This document shows positions 1 to 9,665 of a DNA stretch of 42,459 bases, piece after piece. The stretch's first letter is position 1, and every line of letters begins with the position of its first letter. Position numbers and translations under genes: made by a program. Below the pieces are notes generated by a model, which saw nothing but the letters and a program-made list of their open reading frames with translations, did not search any database and had not been told where the DNA came from. This stretch comes from a bacterium (lineage in GTDB: Bacteria > Electryoneota > Electryoneia > Electryoneales > Electryoneaceae): assembly GCA_019912845.1 (NCBI GenBank), contig JAIOHU010000101.1:1-42459 (forward strand), read 5' to 3'.

Positions 1-26
1 TCCGCAACATCTACGGATGTTGCGGA
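1..26. terminator. Perfect hairpin at the left edge, possible terminator
   Basis: An 11-bp perfect inverted repeat (TCCGCAACATC / GATGTTGCGGA) encloses a 4-base loop at 12-15. On the plus strand it is followed by an AT-rich stretch with five T in a row, which fits a terminator for a plus-strand gene lying left of the window. It may also serve the minus-strand gene that ends at 111, but the bases beyond the hairpin on that side are outside the window. Confidence 0.45.
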
Positions 27-110
27 ACGATTATTTTTGTTTCGATAAAACTCATTGTACCCGGCTTTCCAACTATCCCCGGGCAGATTAAAGTCGTCTG
101 ACCTGCAAAC

Positions 111-2819
111 TTACCTTATAATCACAAATTTTCCTGACTGCAAGTCGCCTTTATTCTTCTCGGTCATATCCTCGACAGTAAACAGATACAACCCTGAAGT
201 CACCTGCTGGTTGTTTCTGCTGTTCAAATCCCACGCCTCGCCATAATCAAGCGCCACAAAGGCATTTTGATCGCCCGCTACATTGTGTGGGAGAATTTGT
301 ACCAGGTCGCCACTGACTGTGAAGATTCGCACCAGGCATTTTTCCGGTAGATTGTAAAAATACATCCTTCTATCGAGTTGAGGGAAATACTGAGTCGTAC
401 CATCATCACGGTTTTCCCACGCCAGACCATCACCATGGATGACAGTATAATCCTGATCGGCACGATATGGGTTCGGAACGACCATTGGCTTACGTTTTGG
501 GTTTCCCGAAGGTGCGATAAATATGGCACTCGAAGTCTTAGAAGATTCCAGGGATGGCGTGCCTGAGTTTGGGTCGCCATAATCAAATGCGGTAACTGAA
601 TACCAGCGAGGCATTAGAGGATGAGCATTGGGGAAAACATACTCATATCGCTGTTCAGCTTCGTTCCAAATCGCGTCCAGACCAACATTGGGACCAACAT
701 CCTTAAGCGTTGCGGTGATTTCGTTGCTGCTGCCAGCATCGAAAGTAGAATCAGTTGGTAGCCCTGTTTTATCCGTAACGGGAATTGTCATCATGCTATC
801 ATTGGGTGAGAAATATGCATAATCGATCCGATCAAACTCCGCAATAAAACTGTAATCAGCTTCCAGACCAGTAGACGATACATAAAGGCGATAGCCCTCG
901 AAGTCCAACAAACGGCTGAAAGGATCGAGATTTTCCGGATCTTCGCTCGGGTATTTCTCCCAAGTGAGTACAACATCACTCTCATCACTAAGATGAGTAA
1001 CTACTGGTGTAGCGGGTGGAGGCGGTCCACGGAAATCCGGTTCACCATCACCATGGTCAAGCATGCCGTTGTTATTTGTATAATCATACCGATCCGGTTT
1101 GAGGGTATTGACATCCTCTTCAGGTTGAAGTCTACTATCCAACTCACCTTCATCTGGTCCAGGATAAATCCCGTGGAACTGACCGTCAATGATAACCGAA
1201 TCACCAATTTCAGCAGCGTATAATTGGTCTATCCCGGTATCCTCACCAAACCAACCATCACCATTGGTGTCAATCATCGGATTGTCATAGACCTTGGCTG
1301 CCCAGTCTGCATTGTAACGGAAATCGGCGAAATCGAATAGATTGGGATCAATGTTGGTATTGGTTGGTTGTGGGTGATTACGGTCATGAAAATTTTCACC
1401 ACCGACATAAGCGATGGTCATGGAGAACTTTTCGCCGGGGTTTAGTCGATAAACTCGTTCGCCAGCTTCATTGACATGATCGAAGATTCCCAGGGGTCCC
1501 CAACTGAGTAAGTAGCGGGTATCAAATCCATCGGCTATATTTGCTGCTTCATCGGTATCTACCTCTCGCCAGGAATGGGTCTCAAATTCACCAGTGGCAG
1601 GATTGGTCGTCTCTTGAGGATTGGCATCAATCCATTCCTGGTTATCAACATATATTTGATCGTAATCAAACTCACGATTTCCCAGTATAAAATACTTATT
1701 CACATCCCCAAGCGGAGTGCCAAGCAATCCTGTCCAGTTGCCAGGTGAAGCGTCATCCTCCCATGCTGGACCGAAGTCAAGTTCATCATCCTGATTAGAT
1801 ATCCACCAATTGAAGCTGGTACGTAATCGAGGGTTTGGTGCACGGACAACACGCACGCCAGTTACATGGGGTGTGACAAAATCATTGCCACCACTGACTT
1901 CAGCGAGACGTCCATCATTGTCGGCGATATAAGCGGTGTTGATGACAGAACTATCAATTGTTCCATCGGCTGTTTCATAATAATAGTATCTTTGAAAACC
2001 GCAGATATCATCTGTGTGACCTTCCAACAAACCACCTCGTGTCTGTTCAAAAATCGAACCGACGTCTGCATCGATATAGAGCCCGACATAGAGGTTTTTT
2101 AAATAGTTATCTGCAATATTTTCAATTTCCCAGTCTATGATGATGAAATCTTTGGCGTAAGCGTAACTCCACGAATAGGAAGTTTGTTTTACTTTAATAC
2201 CCAAAGGGATATGTGGACCATCAGCTGGATCAGTTTCAACCCAGAAAGATTCCGTAAGCGTATCCGCATATTCGATGATAAAGTCCTGCTCGCTGACCGC
2301 ATCCTCTGAGGTGATATATTCACCAAGACGGTTGTAGGCATTTTGTCTGGGAGATCGTTCTACAATCGGTTGAGGTGCTTCTCCAGGATAAAATTCACGT
2401 ATTCGTGGCAAAATCCAACCCTCGGTTCCTGTTGAGACTCGAGGATATTCATACCCCTCTTCCTGAATAATCGCACCCAGCCAGAGAGCACCCTGATAGA
2501 GATACTGCACTTCACTACCCCCGGGGAATTCACACTGGGGTGCCCAGGTACCTGGATATTCAGGGTCTTCATCGGGTGGGGGTGAGGTGCTGCTGACACT
2601 GGAATTACCGAAATAGCCAAAGTTGGTGATGTTCATCCACATAGCACCAACACGATGCACTCTATTACGTGTATCAATATCAAAAGCACTCAAACTGTAA
2701 TCCGGCCTCGCAACCGGACCACGAATAATCTCTTCGGTTCCAGGTGGTGAGTACATCTCGGCAAGGGATATTGATGTAAACAGCAAAAGGGTGATAAGAA
2801 ACATCGAGTGGTGCTTCAT
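111..2819 (-). CDS. Large secreted protein with C-terminal FlgD/T9SS-type domain
   Basis: The 902-residue product starts with a signal peptide: a short basic start, a hydrophobic core of about 12 residues, then an Ala-containing cleavage region near residue 20. The body is rich in Asp, Gly, Tyr and Pro, with no enzyme motif that I recognise. A Pro-rich segment (PPPPATP, about residue 615) precedes what looks like a fibronectin/Ig-like region with strand patterns such as VVLTWEKYP. The last 90 residues have the form of a FlgD-like or Por-secretion C-terminal domain (VRIFTVSGDLV, SGLYLFTVED, SGKFVIIR at the end). This fits export across the outer membrane and surface attachment or release. No T9SS core gene is in the window, so the export route is inferred. 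The gene stands alone on this strand and diverges from the operon that begins at 3270. Confidence 0.8.
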   Translation of the reverse strand: MKHHSMFLITLLLFTSISLAEMYSPPGTEEIIRGPVARPDYSLSAFDIDTRNRVHRVGAMWMNITNFGYFGNSSVSSTSPPPDEDPEYPGTWAPQCEFPGGSEVQYLYQGALWLGAIIQEEGYEYPRVSTGTEGWILPRIREFYPGEAPQPIVERSPRQNAYNRLGEYITSEDAVSEQDFIIEYADTLTESFWVETDPADGPHIPLGIKVKQTSYSWSYAYAKDFIIIDWEIENIADNYLKNLYVGLYIDADVGSIFEQTRGGLLEGHTDDICGFQRYYYYETADGTIDSSVINTAYIADNDGRLAEVSGGNDFVTPHVTGVRVVRAPNPRLRTSFNWWISNQDDELDFGPAWEDDASPGNWTGLLGTPLGDVNKYFILGNREFDYDQIYVDNQEWIDANPQETTNPATGEFETHSWREVDTDEAANIADGFDTRYLLSWGPLGIFDHVNEAGERVYRLNPGEKFSMTIAYVGGENFHDRNHPQPTNTNIDPNLFDFADFRYNADWAAKVYDNPMIDTNGDGWFGEDTGIDQLYAAEIGDSVIIDGQFHGIYPGPDEGELDSRLQPEEDVNTLKPDRYDYTNNNGMLDHGDGEPDFRGPPPPATPVVTHLSDESDVVLTWEKYPSEDPENLDPFSRLLDFEGYRLYVSSTGLEADYSFIAEFDRIDYAYFSPNDSMMTIPVTDKTGLPTDSTFDAGSSNEITATLKDVGPNVGLDAIWNEAEQRYEYVFPNAHPLMPRWYSVTAFDYGDPNSGTPSLESSKTSSAIFIAPSGNPKRKPMVVPNPYRADQDYTVIHGDGLAWENRDDGTTQYFPQLDRRMYFYNLPEKCLVRIFTVSGDLVQILPHNVAGDQNAFVALDYGEAWDLNSRNNQQVTSGLYLFTVEDMTEKNKGDLQSGKFVIIR

Positions 2820-3269
2820 TTGCGTGCCTCATCTTTTAAAATACTTCCAGCTCAATTTCGACTCTATCTATAGAGAATAAGGCATATTTGCTATATATCG
2901 CAAGTTCAACAAAAAAATTTAGTGCTGAAATCACCAGGTCGGACGAGAGGGTAGACTGATATGTACGCTGAAGTACGGATTTTAAAGAGGTCTCTGAAAG
3001 AGAGGCAGTGGAAATCGTGTGGGAACTGAGAAGTTTAAGTTTATTCCAATACTCAGAAAAAGCTAAATCATTAAAATACAATAGTTTGATAATTTCCTAT
3101 CGTTTATAAGATTGTTACTATCTAGAATTATTTCACTTGAGAAGACTAACTCTGCGGAGCCTCTCTTCTTATAATTAAAACGATTATATCAACGAATAGT
3201 ACACTGGTATAACAACACAGGAGCCTTAAACTAGGGTCAAAAGGATAGAAAAAATAAAGGGATACGACA
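2820..3269. other. Divergent intergenic region
   Basis: These 450 bases separate the start of the minus-strand secreted protein from the start of the plus-strand operon and should carry promoters for both. The region is AT-rich. A small inverted repeat, CTCTAT-CT-ATAGAG, lies at 2862-2875 close to the minus-strand gene. An AAAGG ribosome-binding site at 3256-3260 precedes the GTG at 3270. I found no confident -35/-10 pair, RNA gene or repeat. An 81-codon minus-strand reading frame at 2836-3081 lacks recognisable protein features. Confidence 0.5.
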
Positions 3270-4964
3270 GTGCTTTTCTCAAGAACAACTTCAGGGCTGG
3301 ATTTTGTTGATGTTTCTGTTGGTGGTCTTTATTCAAACAGAACTTATATCCTGCGTGGTCCATCTCAGTCGGGAAGGACAACAGTATGTCTGCAATTCCT
3401 TATTTCAGGAATTGAAAATGGTGAGAATGGGATCATGATTTCAAGTGAACGTATCGAAAATGTGATCCTCAAGGCAGAGCAACTAGGGCTCTCCCTCGAC
3501 AAATATCTGATGGACAACCGGCTGGTACTCATCGAATATCCGAAAGAGATACTCACAGGGCACTATCAGTATGGGGGTATTATTCAGTTGCTGGGTGAGA
3601 TAGAAGAGTACATTCAGCATTTTAATTGCCAACGGCTCGTATTCGACACATTGACTCCCCTGTTGATAAAGCCACGTGAGCAGGAGCAGGCGAACTACAT
3701 CTACTCATTGATGAATGCACTTGAAAGCCTGAATACCACTGCACTTGTGACTACAGGCTCACCGAACAGTGCTGCGGCAACTCGAATCATTGACCTGCTT
3801 GAAGATGCTGCAGTCGGGTCGTTTGTCACAGACCTTATCCCTTCAGAGGATGATCCACAGCGCATTTTCACTATACGTAAGATGGTCAATCCCATGAACC
3901 CTCCCCAATCGATGAAAATCAGGATTGAATATGGGCAGGGAATCGTGCAGGATTTTTCTGTTGAAGAAGAAGTGAAGAAACGCAAGAAGTTGAAAAATCT
4001 TGAAAAAGCGTTGACCGATTTGCCCCTGAGCATCGCGATGCTGGACACAGACGAAGAAACACAAGCACAACTGGAGGAAATGTTTCCACCGGATTGTTCA
4101 GTTAAAATGTATGAAGACGAAGATGATTTTATTTTGCAGGTGTATGATCTCGACTGTGATGTTTTTCTGTTGAACACTGCATTACCGAAGATTAAATGGC
4201 GCGAGATTGTCAGCTTGTTGCGTGAGATTTATCCCAAGCTGCCAATTTTCCTTATGGCAGATTCCCGTGATACCAAATTGACTACGAAAGTCGCACGCCA
4301 ATTTGGAGCGGATGGATTGTTTATAAAGCCACTCCCTCCTGCAGATTTGATAGGAGCGTTGAAGAAAACACTCCGAGAATTCGGCACACTGGAAGAGGTA
4401 ATAATGAGATATCAGGGTTCAATGTCTCCTGATGATTTACCCGAAGATATGAATGGTGACCTCGTTCTCGTTGAGAAGGATGAGGATGAATTACCTTCTC
4501 CTGAAGATGTATCGGTAACTCTGCCAGAATTTCGTGAGAAATTGCAAATGCAGGTATTATCTTCCAGCCGTGAGAATACCCAATTCGCATTGGTTTCCTT
4601 CAAAATGGTCTATACACGTGAGATGCAGAAACTCAGCCACATGCCACAGGGTCTGGAAATGGTGAAAAAAATCGCTGGAGCTATAAGCGTCAGCTTACGC
4701 GATGTCAACGACACTTTCTGCAGATATATGGATAAACTGGTCGTTATGCTTGAGAATACGGATCAGGATGGCGCGAAAGCATTTGCTGGGCGAGTGCTAA
4801 ACGAACTTCGTGGCGAACTGGCGGAGAAACTTAATATTCAGTTGAACAAACACTTGACGATTTTAACTGCCACTGCGATTTATCCTTCGCATGGTACAAA
4901 TGCGCAAGATTTGCTCCATCGTGTAACTGATGTATCATCTAACTTTGTAAAGACGATTAGTTGA
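3270..4964 (+). CDS. KaiC/RAD55-like ATPase fused to degenerate receiver and degenerate GGDEF-like domain
   Basis: The 564-residue product has three domains. Residues 5-225 follow the KaiC/RAD55 pattern (SGLDFVDVSVGGL, then a P-loop at 30-37 and a Walker B strand RLVFD at 122-126). The P-loop reads GPSQSGRT, so the invariant Lys is Arg36. Residues 252-368 form a receiver domain with acidic D259/D261 and the conserved Lys (FIKPL, K353), but the phospho-acceptor position at the end of strand 3 is Asn302 (FLLNTALP). Residues 425-560 have the fold pattern of a GGDEF domain, but the signature is replaced by RYMDK (485-489). It is probably a cytoplasmic regulator that binds nucleotide or partners rather than catalysing. 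It is the first gene of the exopolysaccharide-like operon; the next gene starts 4 bases after its stop. The start is GTG with AAAGG upstream. Its role in controlling the operon is inferred by analogy with PelD-like degenerate GGDEF proteins. Confidence 0.8.
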   Translation: MLFSRTTSGLDFVDVSVGGLYSNRTYILRGPSQSGRTTVCLQFLISGIENGENGIMISSERIENVILKAEQLGLSLDKYLMDNRLVLIEYPKEILTGHYQYGGIIQLLGEIEEYIQHFNCQRLVFDTLTPLLIKPREQEQANYIYSLMNALESLNTTALVTTGSPNSAAATRIIDLLEDAAVGSFVTDLIPSEDDPQRIFTIRKMVNPMNPPQSMKIRIEYGQGIVQDFSVEEEVKKRKKLKNLEKALTDLPLSIAMLDTDEETQAQLEEMFPPDCSVKMYEDEDDFILQVYDLDCDVFLLNTALPKIKWREIVSLLREIYPKLPIFLMADSRDTKLTTKVARQFGADGLFIKPLPPADLIGALKKTLREFGTLEEVIMRYQGSMSPDDLPEDMNGDLVLVEKDEDELPSPEDVSVTLPEFREKLQMQVLSSSRENTQFALVSFKMVYTREMQKLSHMPQGLEMVKKIAGAISVSLRDVNDTFCRYMDKLVVMLENTDQDGAKAFAGRVLNELRGELAEKLNIQLNKHLTILTATAIYPSHGTNAQDLLHRVTDVSSNFVKTIS

Positions 4965-4968
4965 CGAT

Positions 4969-7900
4969 ATGAATTTTTGGAATAAATACATCCCTTTCCT
5001 CGTGACACTACTCATCGCCGGGACAGTAGCTGCACAGAGCCCTGATGCTCTGAAAAGCAGGGCACGACAATTGCAGAAGAGCGGGGTCTATCTTGAAGCG
5101 ATCGCATCTTATGAAGACTATCTTGCGCAACGTCCCAGTGATAACCAGGCGAGGATTGAACTGGTAAATCTTCTGTTGAAGTTTAATCAGATGGATCGGG
5201 CAACTCCACACATTGAGAAGTTGAAAGAGAACGATCCCGAAAATGCAGCGGTTCAAGAATTGGTTTCACAATTGGATGCGCATAAACAGCGAAAAATCCA
5301 ACAAAAGTTGAATCAATATGAAGAGGATATTGACGACCCGAAAGTTGATCCGAAAATTCTGCTCGATTTTGCACGTTACCTGGCAAGTATTGGATATTCC
5401 GATCGAGCAATAGCGATGTATGACCGGTATCTTCAACGTGCCCCCAATGATAACAATGCACGACTGGAAGTAGCTCAGCAACACGCCTGGAAGGGGAGTT
5501 ATGAGCCCAGCCGTACGCAATTAAACGATATCCTGGCGAAAGATCCATCCCACGTAAAAGCACGTTTGTTATCTGCTGATATTTATTCCTGGCAGGGTCG
5601 TGATGTCGAGGCATACAACGAGTATAAACGAGTTCTACGTCATGACTCTGATAATTCAAAAGCAAAGAAACGAGCAGAAGAAATTGCCTCCAAACCGAGC
5701 TTCCGTGAAAATCAACTGAAGCTGGCGGTAGAGCGTGATCCAGAGGGACCAGCTTTACTTGATCTTGCAAAGTTTTACTTTGAAAGAGAACGGTTGTATG
5801 AAGCGGAAGATTTGGTCAGCAGGCGTTTAGAAGCCAAACCCGAAGATGAACCTGCACTCGCTTTACATGCGCAGATTCTTCAAACGCGTGAGCAACAGCA
5901 CCTCGAAAAGATTGCTACTTACGAAGAAATTCTGGAAAAAGACCCGGGAAACCGTGAAGCAACCCTGGCTGTGGCACGTTTTTACTCCAGCAATAAGAAC
6001 TACGAGAAAGCTATCTTCCATTACACAAATTACCTCAATTTGCACACTGATGATCGTGAAGTTGTAATGGAGCGTGCTCGTGTATATAGTTGGGCGGGGA
6101 ACAGCGAACGTGCAGCTGAAGATTTTCGCCAAATATACAGCGAGACTCCCGATAACCGAGAAGCCCGGCTTGGACTAGCGGACGCGATGCTGAAAGCAGG
6201 TATAAATCTTGAAGAGGTTGAGAGGATTTACGAGGAGGATGTAGCTCAGAATCCAGAGTCGATTGAGTCAAGGCTTGGTCTGGCGGATGTCTACCGTTAC
6301 CTCGGCTCATACAATCGGGCAAGAATAATTTATGAAGAGATATTGGAAGAAGACGCTGAAAACGAACGAGCACTTGCAGGGATTAAATCTCTTGATCAAG
6401 ATGTAGCACCGCTTATTGAACGTGTCGAACGGAAGCTAAGGATTGAACCGGACAATGTTTCACTCAAACTGCAACTGGCTGATCTGTTTTTACGTGGAAA
6501 AAGATATCACGAAGCACTTGTCATCGTAGATTCGCTGCTAATAGATGAACCTGAAGAAGAAAAGCTGATTGCATTGAAGGAAGAAATTCAATCCAAGCAG
6601 AAATCACACTATTTTGATGAAATTGATCGTGTAGAGGTTATTGTTGAGAACGATCCAGAAGATCGAGAAGCTCGGGAATATCTGATATTCTTATACTCAA
6701 GTGTCGGTATGAGTAAAGAGGCGATTAACCATGTAAAACATCTGGTTGAAGAAAACCCGGATGAAGATGAGTTGAAACTGGAATATGCGCAGTTACTGGT
6801 GGCAAGTGGACAGCTTGAGAATGCGGTGGATGTTTATCGCAGGCTGAGCGAGAAATATCCGAATAACTTTGAGTATCGTTTTCTCTATGCAAAAATACTT
6901 TCGTGGAACCAACAGTACGATCAGTCTTTGCGCGAATATGACCGAGCTCAAACCCTAAATCCGGAATCAATCGAAGTTCGTGTTCAGATAGCAAATGTGC
7001 ACCGCTGGCGTGGTGATATGTACAAAGCGTATGACGAGTATAATAAAATCATTGCCATTGAGCCGAAGAATGAACAGGCACGTGAGGCGTTGAGTGCGTT
7101 GGATGGACCTTTCTTCAGAGGAGTTCCAGTCAGTATCCATTCATCAGAAGACAGTGAAAGTTTCCGATATACTGAAGCGATGCTTTCTGGGATTGTAAGC
7201 CTCACCATGCGTGCTCAAATCAGTGTTGGTGTTGGGAATAGCTCCCTTGAACAGGCAGATAGCACAAAACGTTACAGCTACGGTGAACGTGGTTATTTCT
7301 ACCTGGTGAATTTTGCTTACCAATACAATCCAGATACTCGACTCAGTTGTGATTACCGATATTATGTCTATGAAGAAGAAAACACAGACTGGCTGAAGGT
7401 TTCAATGAGCTACAAGTTCAGCAACCTGCCAGATCGACATAATTTACGTGGCGAAGTATATTACCACTCTCGTGACGCAATCTTTGAGCTTGCTTCAACA
7501 AAAGGATTGTGGACCTGGACAGATAGATTGCGTAGTGAAAAACTTGGTGTCTGGGCACAATATCATTCCCCCTATGGTTGGGTAGGGGAGGGTTCACTGA
7601 ATTTTATCTCTGTAGATGATGGCAACAGTCGAACCGATGCATGGTTAGACGCCGGCTATCCACTTTGGGAATTCCTGACAGTCGGCGGGCATTATGATTT
7701 ATATCGAGCCAAATACTTCGTTCCGCAATATTGGTCACCTGACCGATACGAAACCATTGCCATCTGGGCAAGATTGCATCGTGATTTTCAACGTTGGAAT
7801 TATGCGGTACGAGGTGATCTAGGCAAAGTTATTGGTTCGGATGCGAACACCAGGCGTATCACAGCCGAATTGGGGTATCGCCACAATCAGAATATGAATT

Positions 7901-7992
7901 TTGGATTATCATATATTTACTTGCGTACTACCCGTAATGATGGGTTATACTGGTATCGAGGCATTAGTGGCTTCTTTACCTATTCCTTCTAA
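4969..7992 (+). CDS. TPR-repeat outer-membrane beta-barrel protein, exopolysaccharide exporter-like
   Basis: The 1007-residue product begins with a signal peptide (hydrophobic residues 8-20, then TVAAQS). Residues about 25-710 are tandem tetratricopeptide-type helical repeats, seen as recurring W/L/G/Y...A...Y...P patterns such as AIASYEDYLAQRPSD, AIAMYDRYLQRAPND and SLREYDRAQTLNPES. Residues about 715-1007 switch to alternating aromatic beta-strands and end in Phe (GFFTYSF), typical of an outer-membrane barrel. A periplasmic TPR superhelix followed by a barrel is the layout of PgaA and PelB, which guide and export polysaccharides. The glycosyltransferase and deacetylase genes downstream support this. 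It starts 4 bases after the regulator gene and ends 13 bases before the glycosyltransferase. The polymer is unknown, and a protein-secretion or adhesin role cannot be excluded. Confidence 0.85.
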   Translation: MNFWNKYIPFLVTLLIAGTVAAQSPDALKSRARQLQKSGVYLEAIASYEDYLAQRPSDNQARIELVNLLLKFNQMDRATPHIEKLKENDPENAAVQELVSQLDAHKQRKIQQKLNQYEEDIDDPKVDPKILLDFARYLASIGYSDRAIAMYDRYLQRAPNDNNARLEVAQQHAWKGSYEPSRTQLNDILAKDPSHVKARLLSADIYSWQGRDVEAYNEYKRVLRHDSDNSKAKKRAEEIASKPSFRENQLKLAVERDPEGPALLDLAKFYFERERLYEAEDLVSRRLEAKPEDEPALALHAQILQTREQQHLEKIATYEEILEKDPGNREATLAVARFYSSNKNYEKAIFHYTNYLNLHTDDREVVMERARVYSWAGNSERAAEDFRQIYSETPDNREARLGLADAMLKAGINLEEVERIYEEDVAQNPESIESRLGLADVYRYLGSYNRARIIYEEILEEDAENERALAGIKSLDQDVAPLIERVERKLRIEPDNVSLKLQLADLFLRGKRYHEALVIVDSLLIDEPEEEKLIALKEEIQSKQKSHYFDEIDRVEVIVENDPEDREAREYLIFLYSSVGMSKEAINHVKHLVEENPDEDELKLEYAQLLVASGQLENAVDVYRRLSEKYPNNFEYRFLYAKILSWNQQYDQSLREYDRAQTLNPESIEVRVQIANVHRWRGDMYKAYDEYNKIIAIEPKNEQAREALSALDGPFFRGVPVSIHSSEDSESFRYTEAMLSGIVSLTMRAQISVGVGNSSLEQADSTKRYSYGERGYFYLVNFAYQYNPDTRLSCDYRYYVYEEENTDWLKVSMSYKFSNLPDRHNLRGEVYYHSRDAIFELASTKGLWTWTDRLRSEKLGVWAQYHSPYGWVGEGSLNFISVDDGNSRTDAWLDAGYPLWEFLTVGGHYDLYRAKYFVPQYWSPDRYETIAIWARLHRDFQRWNYAVRGDLGKVIGSDANTRRITAELGYRHNQNMNFGLSYIYLRTTRNDGLYWYRGISGFFTYSF

Positions 7993-8005
7993 CATTTGAG
8001 TTGAA

Positions 8006-9607
8006 ATGGCGAAGAAAGAAAAAGATAACGTTGTTTGGGATGATGAACCGGTCGATCCAACGGAAGATGGGTATACCGACGATTCCACTGAAGTCTTTGA
8101 ATACGAGACTGTTGAGGAGTTCGAAGAAGAAGAGATTGAACTCGAAGACGTAAACAAAGAAGTGGAAGAAGAAGAGATCGAGGAGGGCTTTTATGTTCAC
8201 GAAGACCAGGAAGCCCCGAGCGAAGATGCGAAACGATTTTACGAGGAAGCTTCACAGGAAGGTGAAATACCAGCAGAAGGTGAAGAGACAAAGCAGCATG
8301 CCTGGGGGTATGGCTGGATTATCATAATTTTTGCCACATTTTTCGGATCAATTACGGTTTCGGTTCATCTTATGCTTATCCGAACCAGTTTTTCGATCCC
8401 AAACCTGATGGTCACAATTTCTGTGATTTCGCTTTTGATCTTTCTGCTCATGGTAATTCTCAGGTATTTCGTTTTGATTTATATGTCATACCTGCAACAC
8501 AATCAGAACCAATCGCTGGACAATGTTGAATCTCTCGATTATCGTGTATCAATTCTGGTGCCTGCTTACAACGAGGGTGTGCTGATCGAAAAATCCATCC
8601 TCAGCATGATTGATATGGATTATCACAATTATGAAGTAATTGTTATTAATGACGGTTCAACTGATGAGACCTTTGAAGTCGCAAAATCCCTTGAAGGTTG
8701 GCATGGAAATGTGCTGGTACGAGTACTCACCCAGGAGAATATGGGAAAATCAGCCGCACTAAATCATGGTGCCAATGAAGCGAGTGGAGATATAATTTTA
8801 TGTGTGGATGGCGACAGTAAATTATCAAGAGGCACTCTGAAGGCAGCCATACGTCACTTTACTGATCCGAGAATTGCAGCAGTTGCTGGTAATGTTAAGG
8901 TCGTAAATCGATTCAATACGCTTACAAGATTGCAGGCTCTCGAATATGTTGAAGGCTTGAACATGGTTCGCAGGGCGCAAGCGTTTATCAAAGCAGTAAA
9001 CATTATCCCCGGCCCGTGCGGTTTTTTCCGCAGGGATGCTCTGGTAGAAGTTGGTGGTTGGGATAACGACACCTATGCTGAGGATTGTGATCTGACCCTG
9101 AAACTCCTGACACGCGGGTATCGTATTGATTATGAACCCATGTCCATCAGCTACACTGAAGCACCTGAGAAACTGATCCAGTTATTGAAACAGCGTTATC
9201 GCTGGACTCGCGGAATCCTTCAGGCAATGCGTAAACACCGTTCCCATCTTATTGATCCGACAGCAGGGTGGCGAACCATTGTCACCATGTGGCAGATGGT
9301 TTTTGAGGGAATTTTCTGGCCGTTCATGAACATCCTGGCAAACATGATGTTTCTGCTGGTTGCGATTCTGTTCGGTATGTCGCCATTGATCGTGCTGTGG
9401 TGGGTTCAGTTGACCATTCTGGATACCATCGCTGCGATGCATGCTGTAGCGATTGAAAGGGAACGATTAATGTTAATCCCGTATGCGATTTTATATCGAC
9501 TTTACTTTGTGACCATTGTCGATATGGCGAAATTAATCGCCACATTCGAAGAGTTGATGGGCTTGCAGATGAGTTGGGGAAAAGTTAAAAGAGTGGGTCG
9601 TTTGTAA
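8006..9607 (+). CDS. Processive family-2 glycosyltransferase with acidic N-terminal tail
   Basis: The 533-residue product is a membrane glycosyltransferase of the cellulose synthase/PgaC type. Residues 1-97 are a very acidic, probably disordered cytoplasmic tail (for example EEFEEEEIELED). Two membrane segments follow at about 101-122 and 132-158. The GT-A domain shows the nucleotide-binding strand VSILVPAYNE (181-190), DGS (216-218), DGD at 268-270, ED at 359-360 and QRYRW at 396-400 (the QxxRW motif of processive enzymes). Further membrane segments lie at about 430-505. There is no C-terminal PilZ domain, so any second-messenger control would have to come through a partner. It would polymerise and translocate a beta-linked polysaccharide; the sugar cannot be told from sequence. 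The acidic tail is unusual for this family. Confidence 0.9.
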   Translation: MAKKEKDNVVWDDEPVDPTEDGYTDDSTEVFEYETVEEFEEEEIELEDVNKEVEEEEIEEGFYVHEDQEAPSEDAKRFYEEASQEGEIPAEGEETKQHAWGYGWIIIIFATFFGSITVSVHLMLIRTSFSIPNLMVTISVISLLIFLLMVILRYFVLIYMSYLQHNQNQSLDNVESLDYRVSILVPAYNEGVLIEKSILSMIDMDYHNYEVIVINDGSTDETFEVAKSLEGWHGNVLVRVLTQENMGKSAALNHGANEASGDIILCVDGDSKLSRGTLKAAIRHFTDPRIAAVAGNVKVVNRFNTLTRLQALEYVEGLNMVRRAQAFIKAVNIIPGPCGFFRRDALVEVGGWDNDTYAEDCDLTLKLLTRGYRIDYEPMSISYTEAPEKLIQLLKQRYRWTRGILQAMRKHRSHLIDPTAGWRTIVTMWQMVFEGIFWPFMNILANMMFLLVAILFGMSPLIVLWWVQLTILDTIAAMHAVAIERERLMLIPYAILYRLYFVTIVDMAKLIATFEELMGLQMSWGKVKRVGRL

Positions 9608-9652
9608 TTGACTTGCAGTACGCAAATTATAAATGCACAAAAATTAGAATCA

Positions 9653-9664
9653 TAAAGAGGAAAA
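9653..9664 (+). promoter_or_regulatory. Ribosome-binding site for the small membrane protein
   Basis: AAAGAGGAAA lies directly before the ATG at 9666. This is the clearest ribosome-binding site in the operon and fixes the start after a 58-base gap. Confidence 0.6.
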
Positions 9665-9665
9665 C

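Noticed and set aside
2836-3081. 81-codon minus-strand frame in the divergent gap
   Set aside because: It shows no family pattern, has no clear ribosome-binding site, and lies in the region that should hold two promoters.
4969-7992. Cellulose synthase BcsC
   Set aside because: The TPR-barrel layout is alike, but no BcsB or BcsZ is present and the GT2 lacks PilZ, while deacetylase genes are present; a Pga/Pel-like logic fits better.
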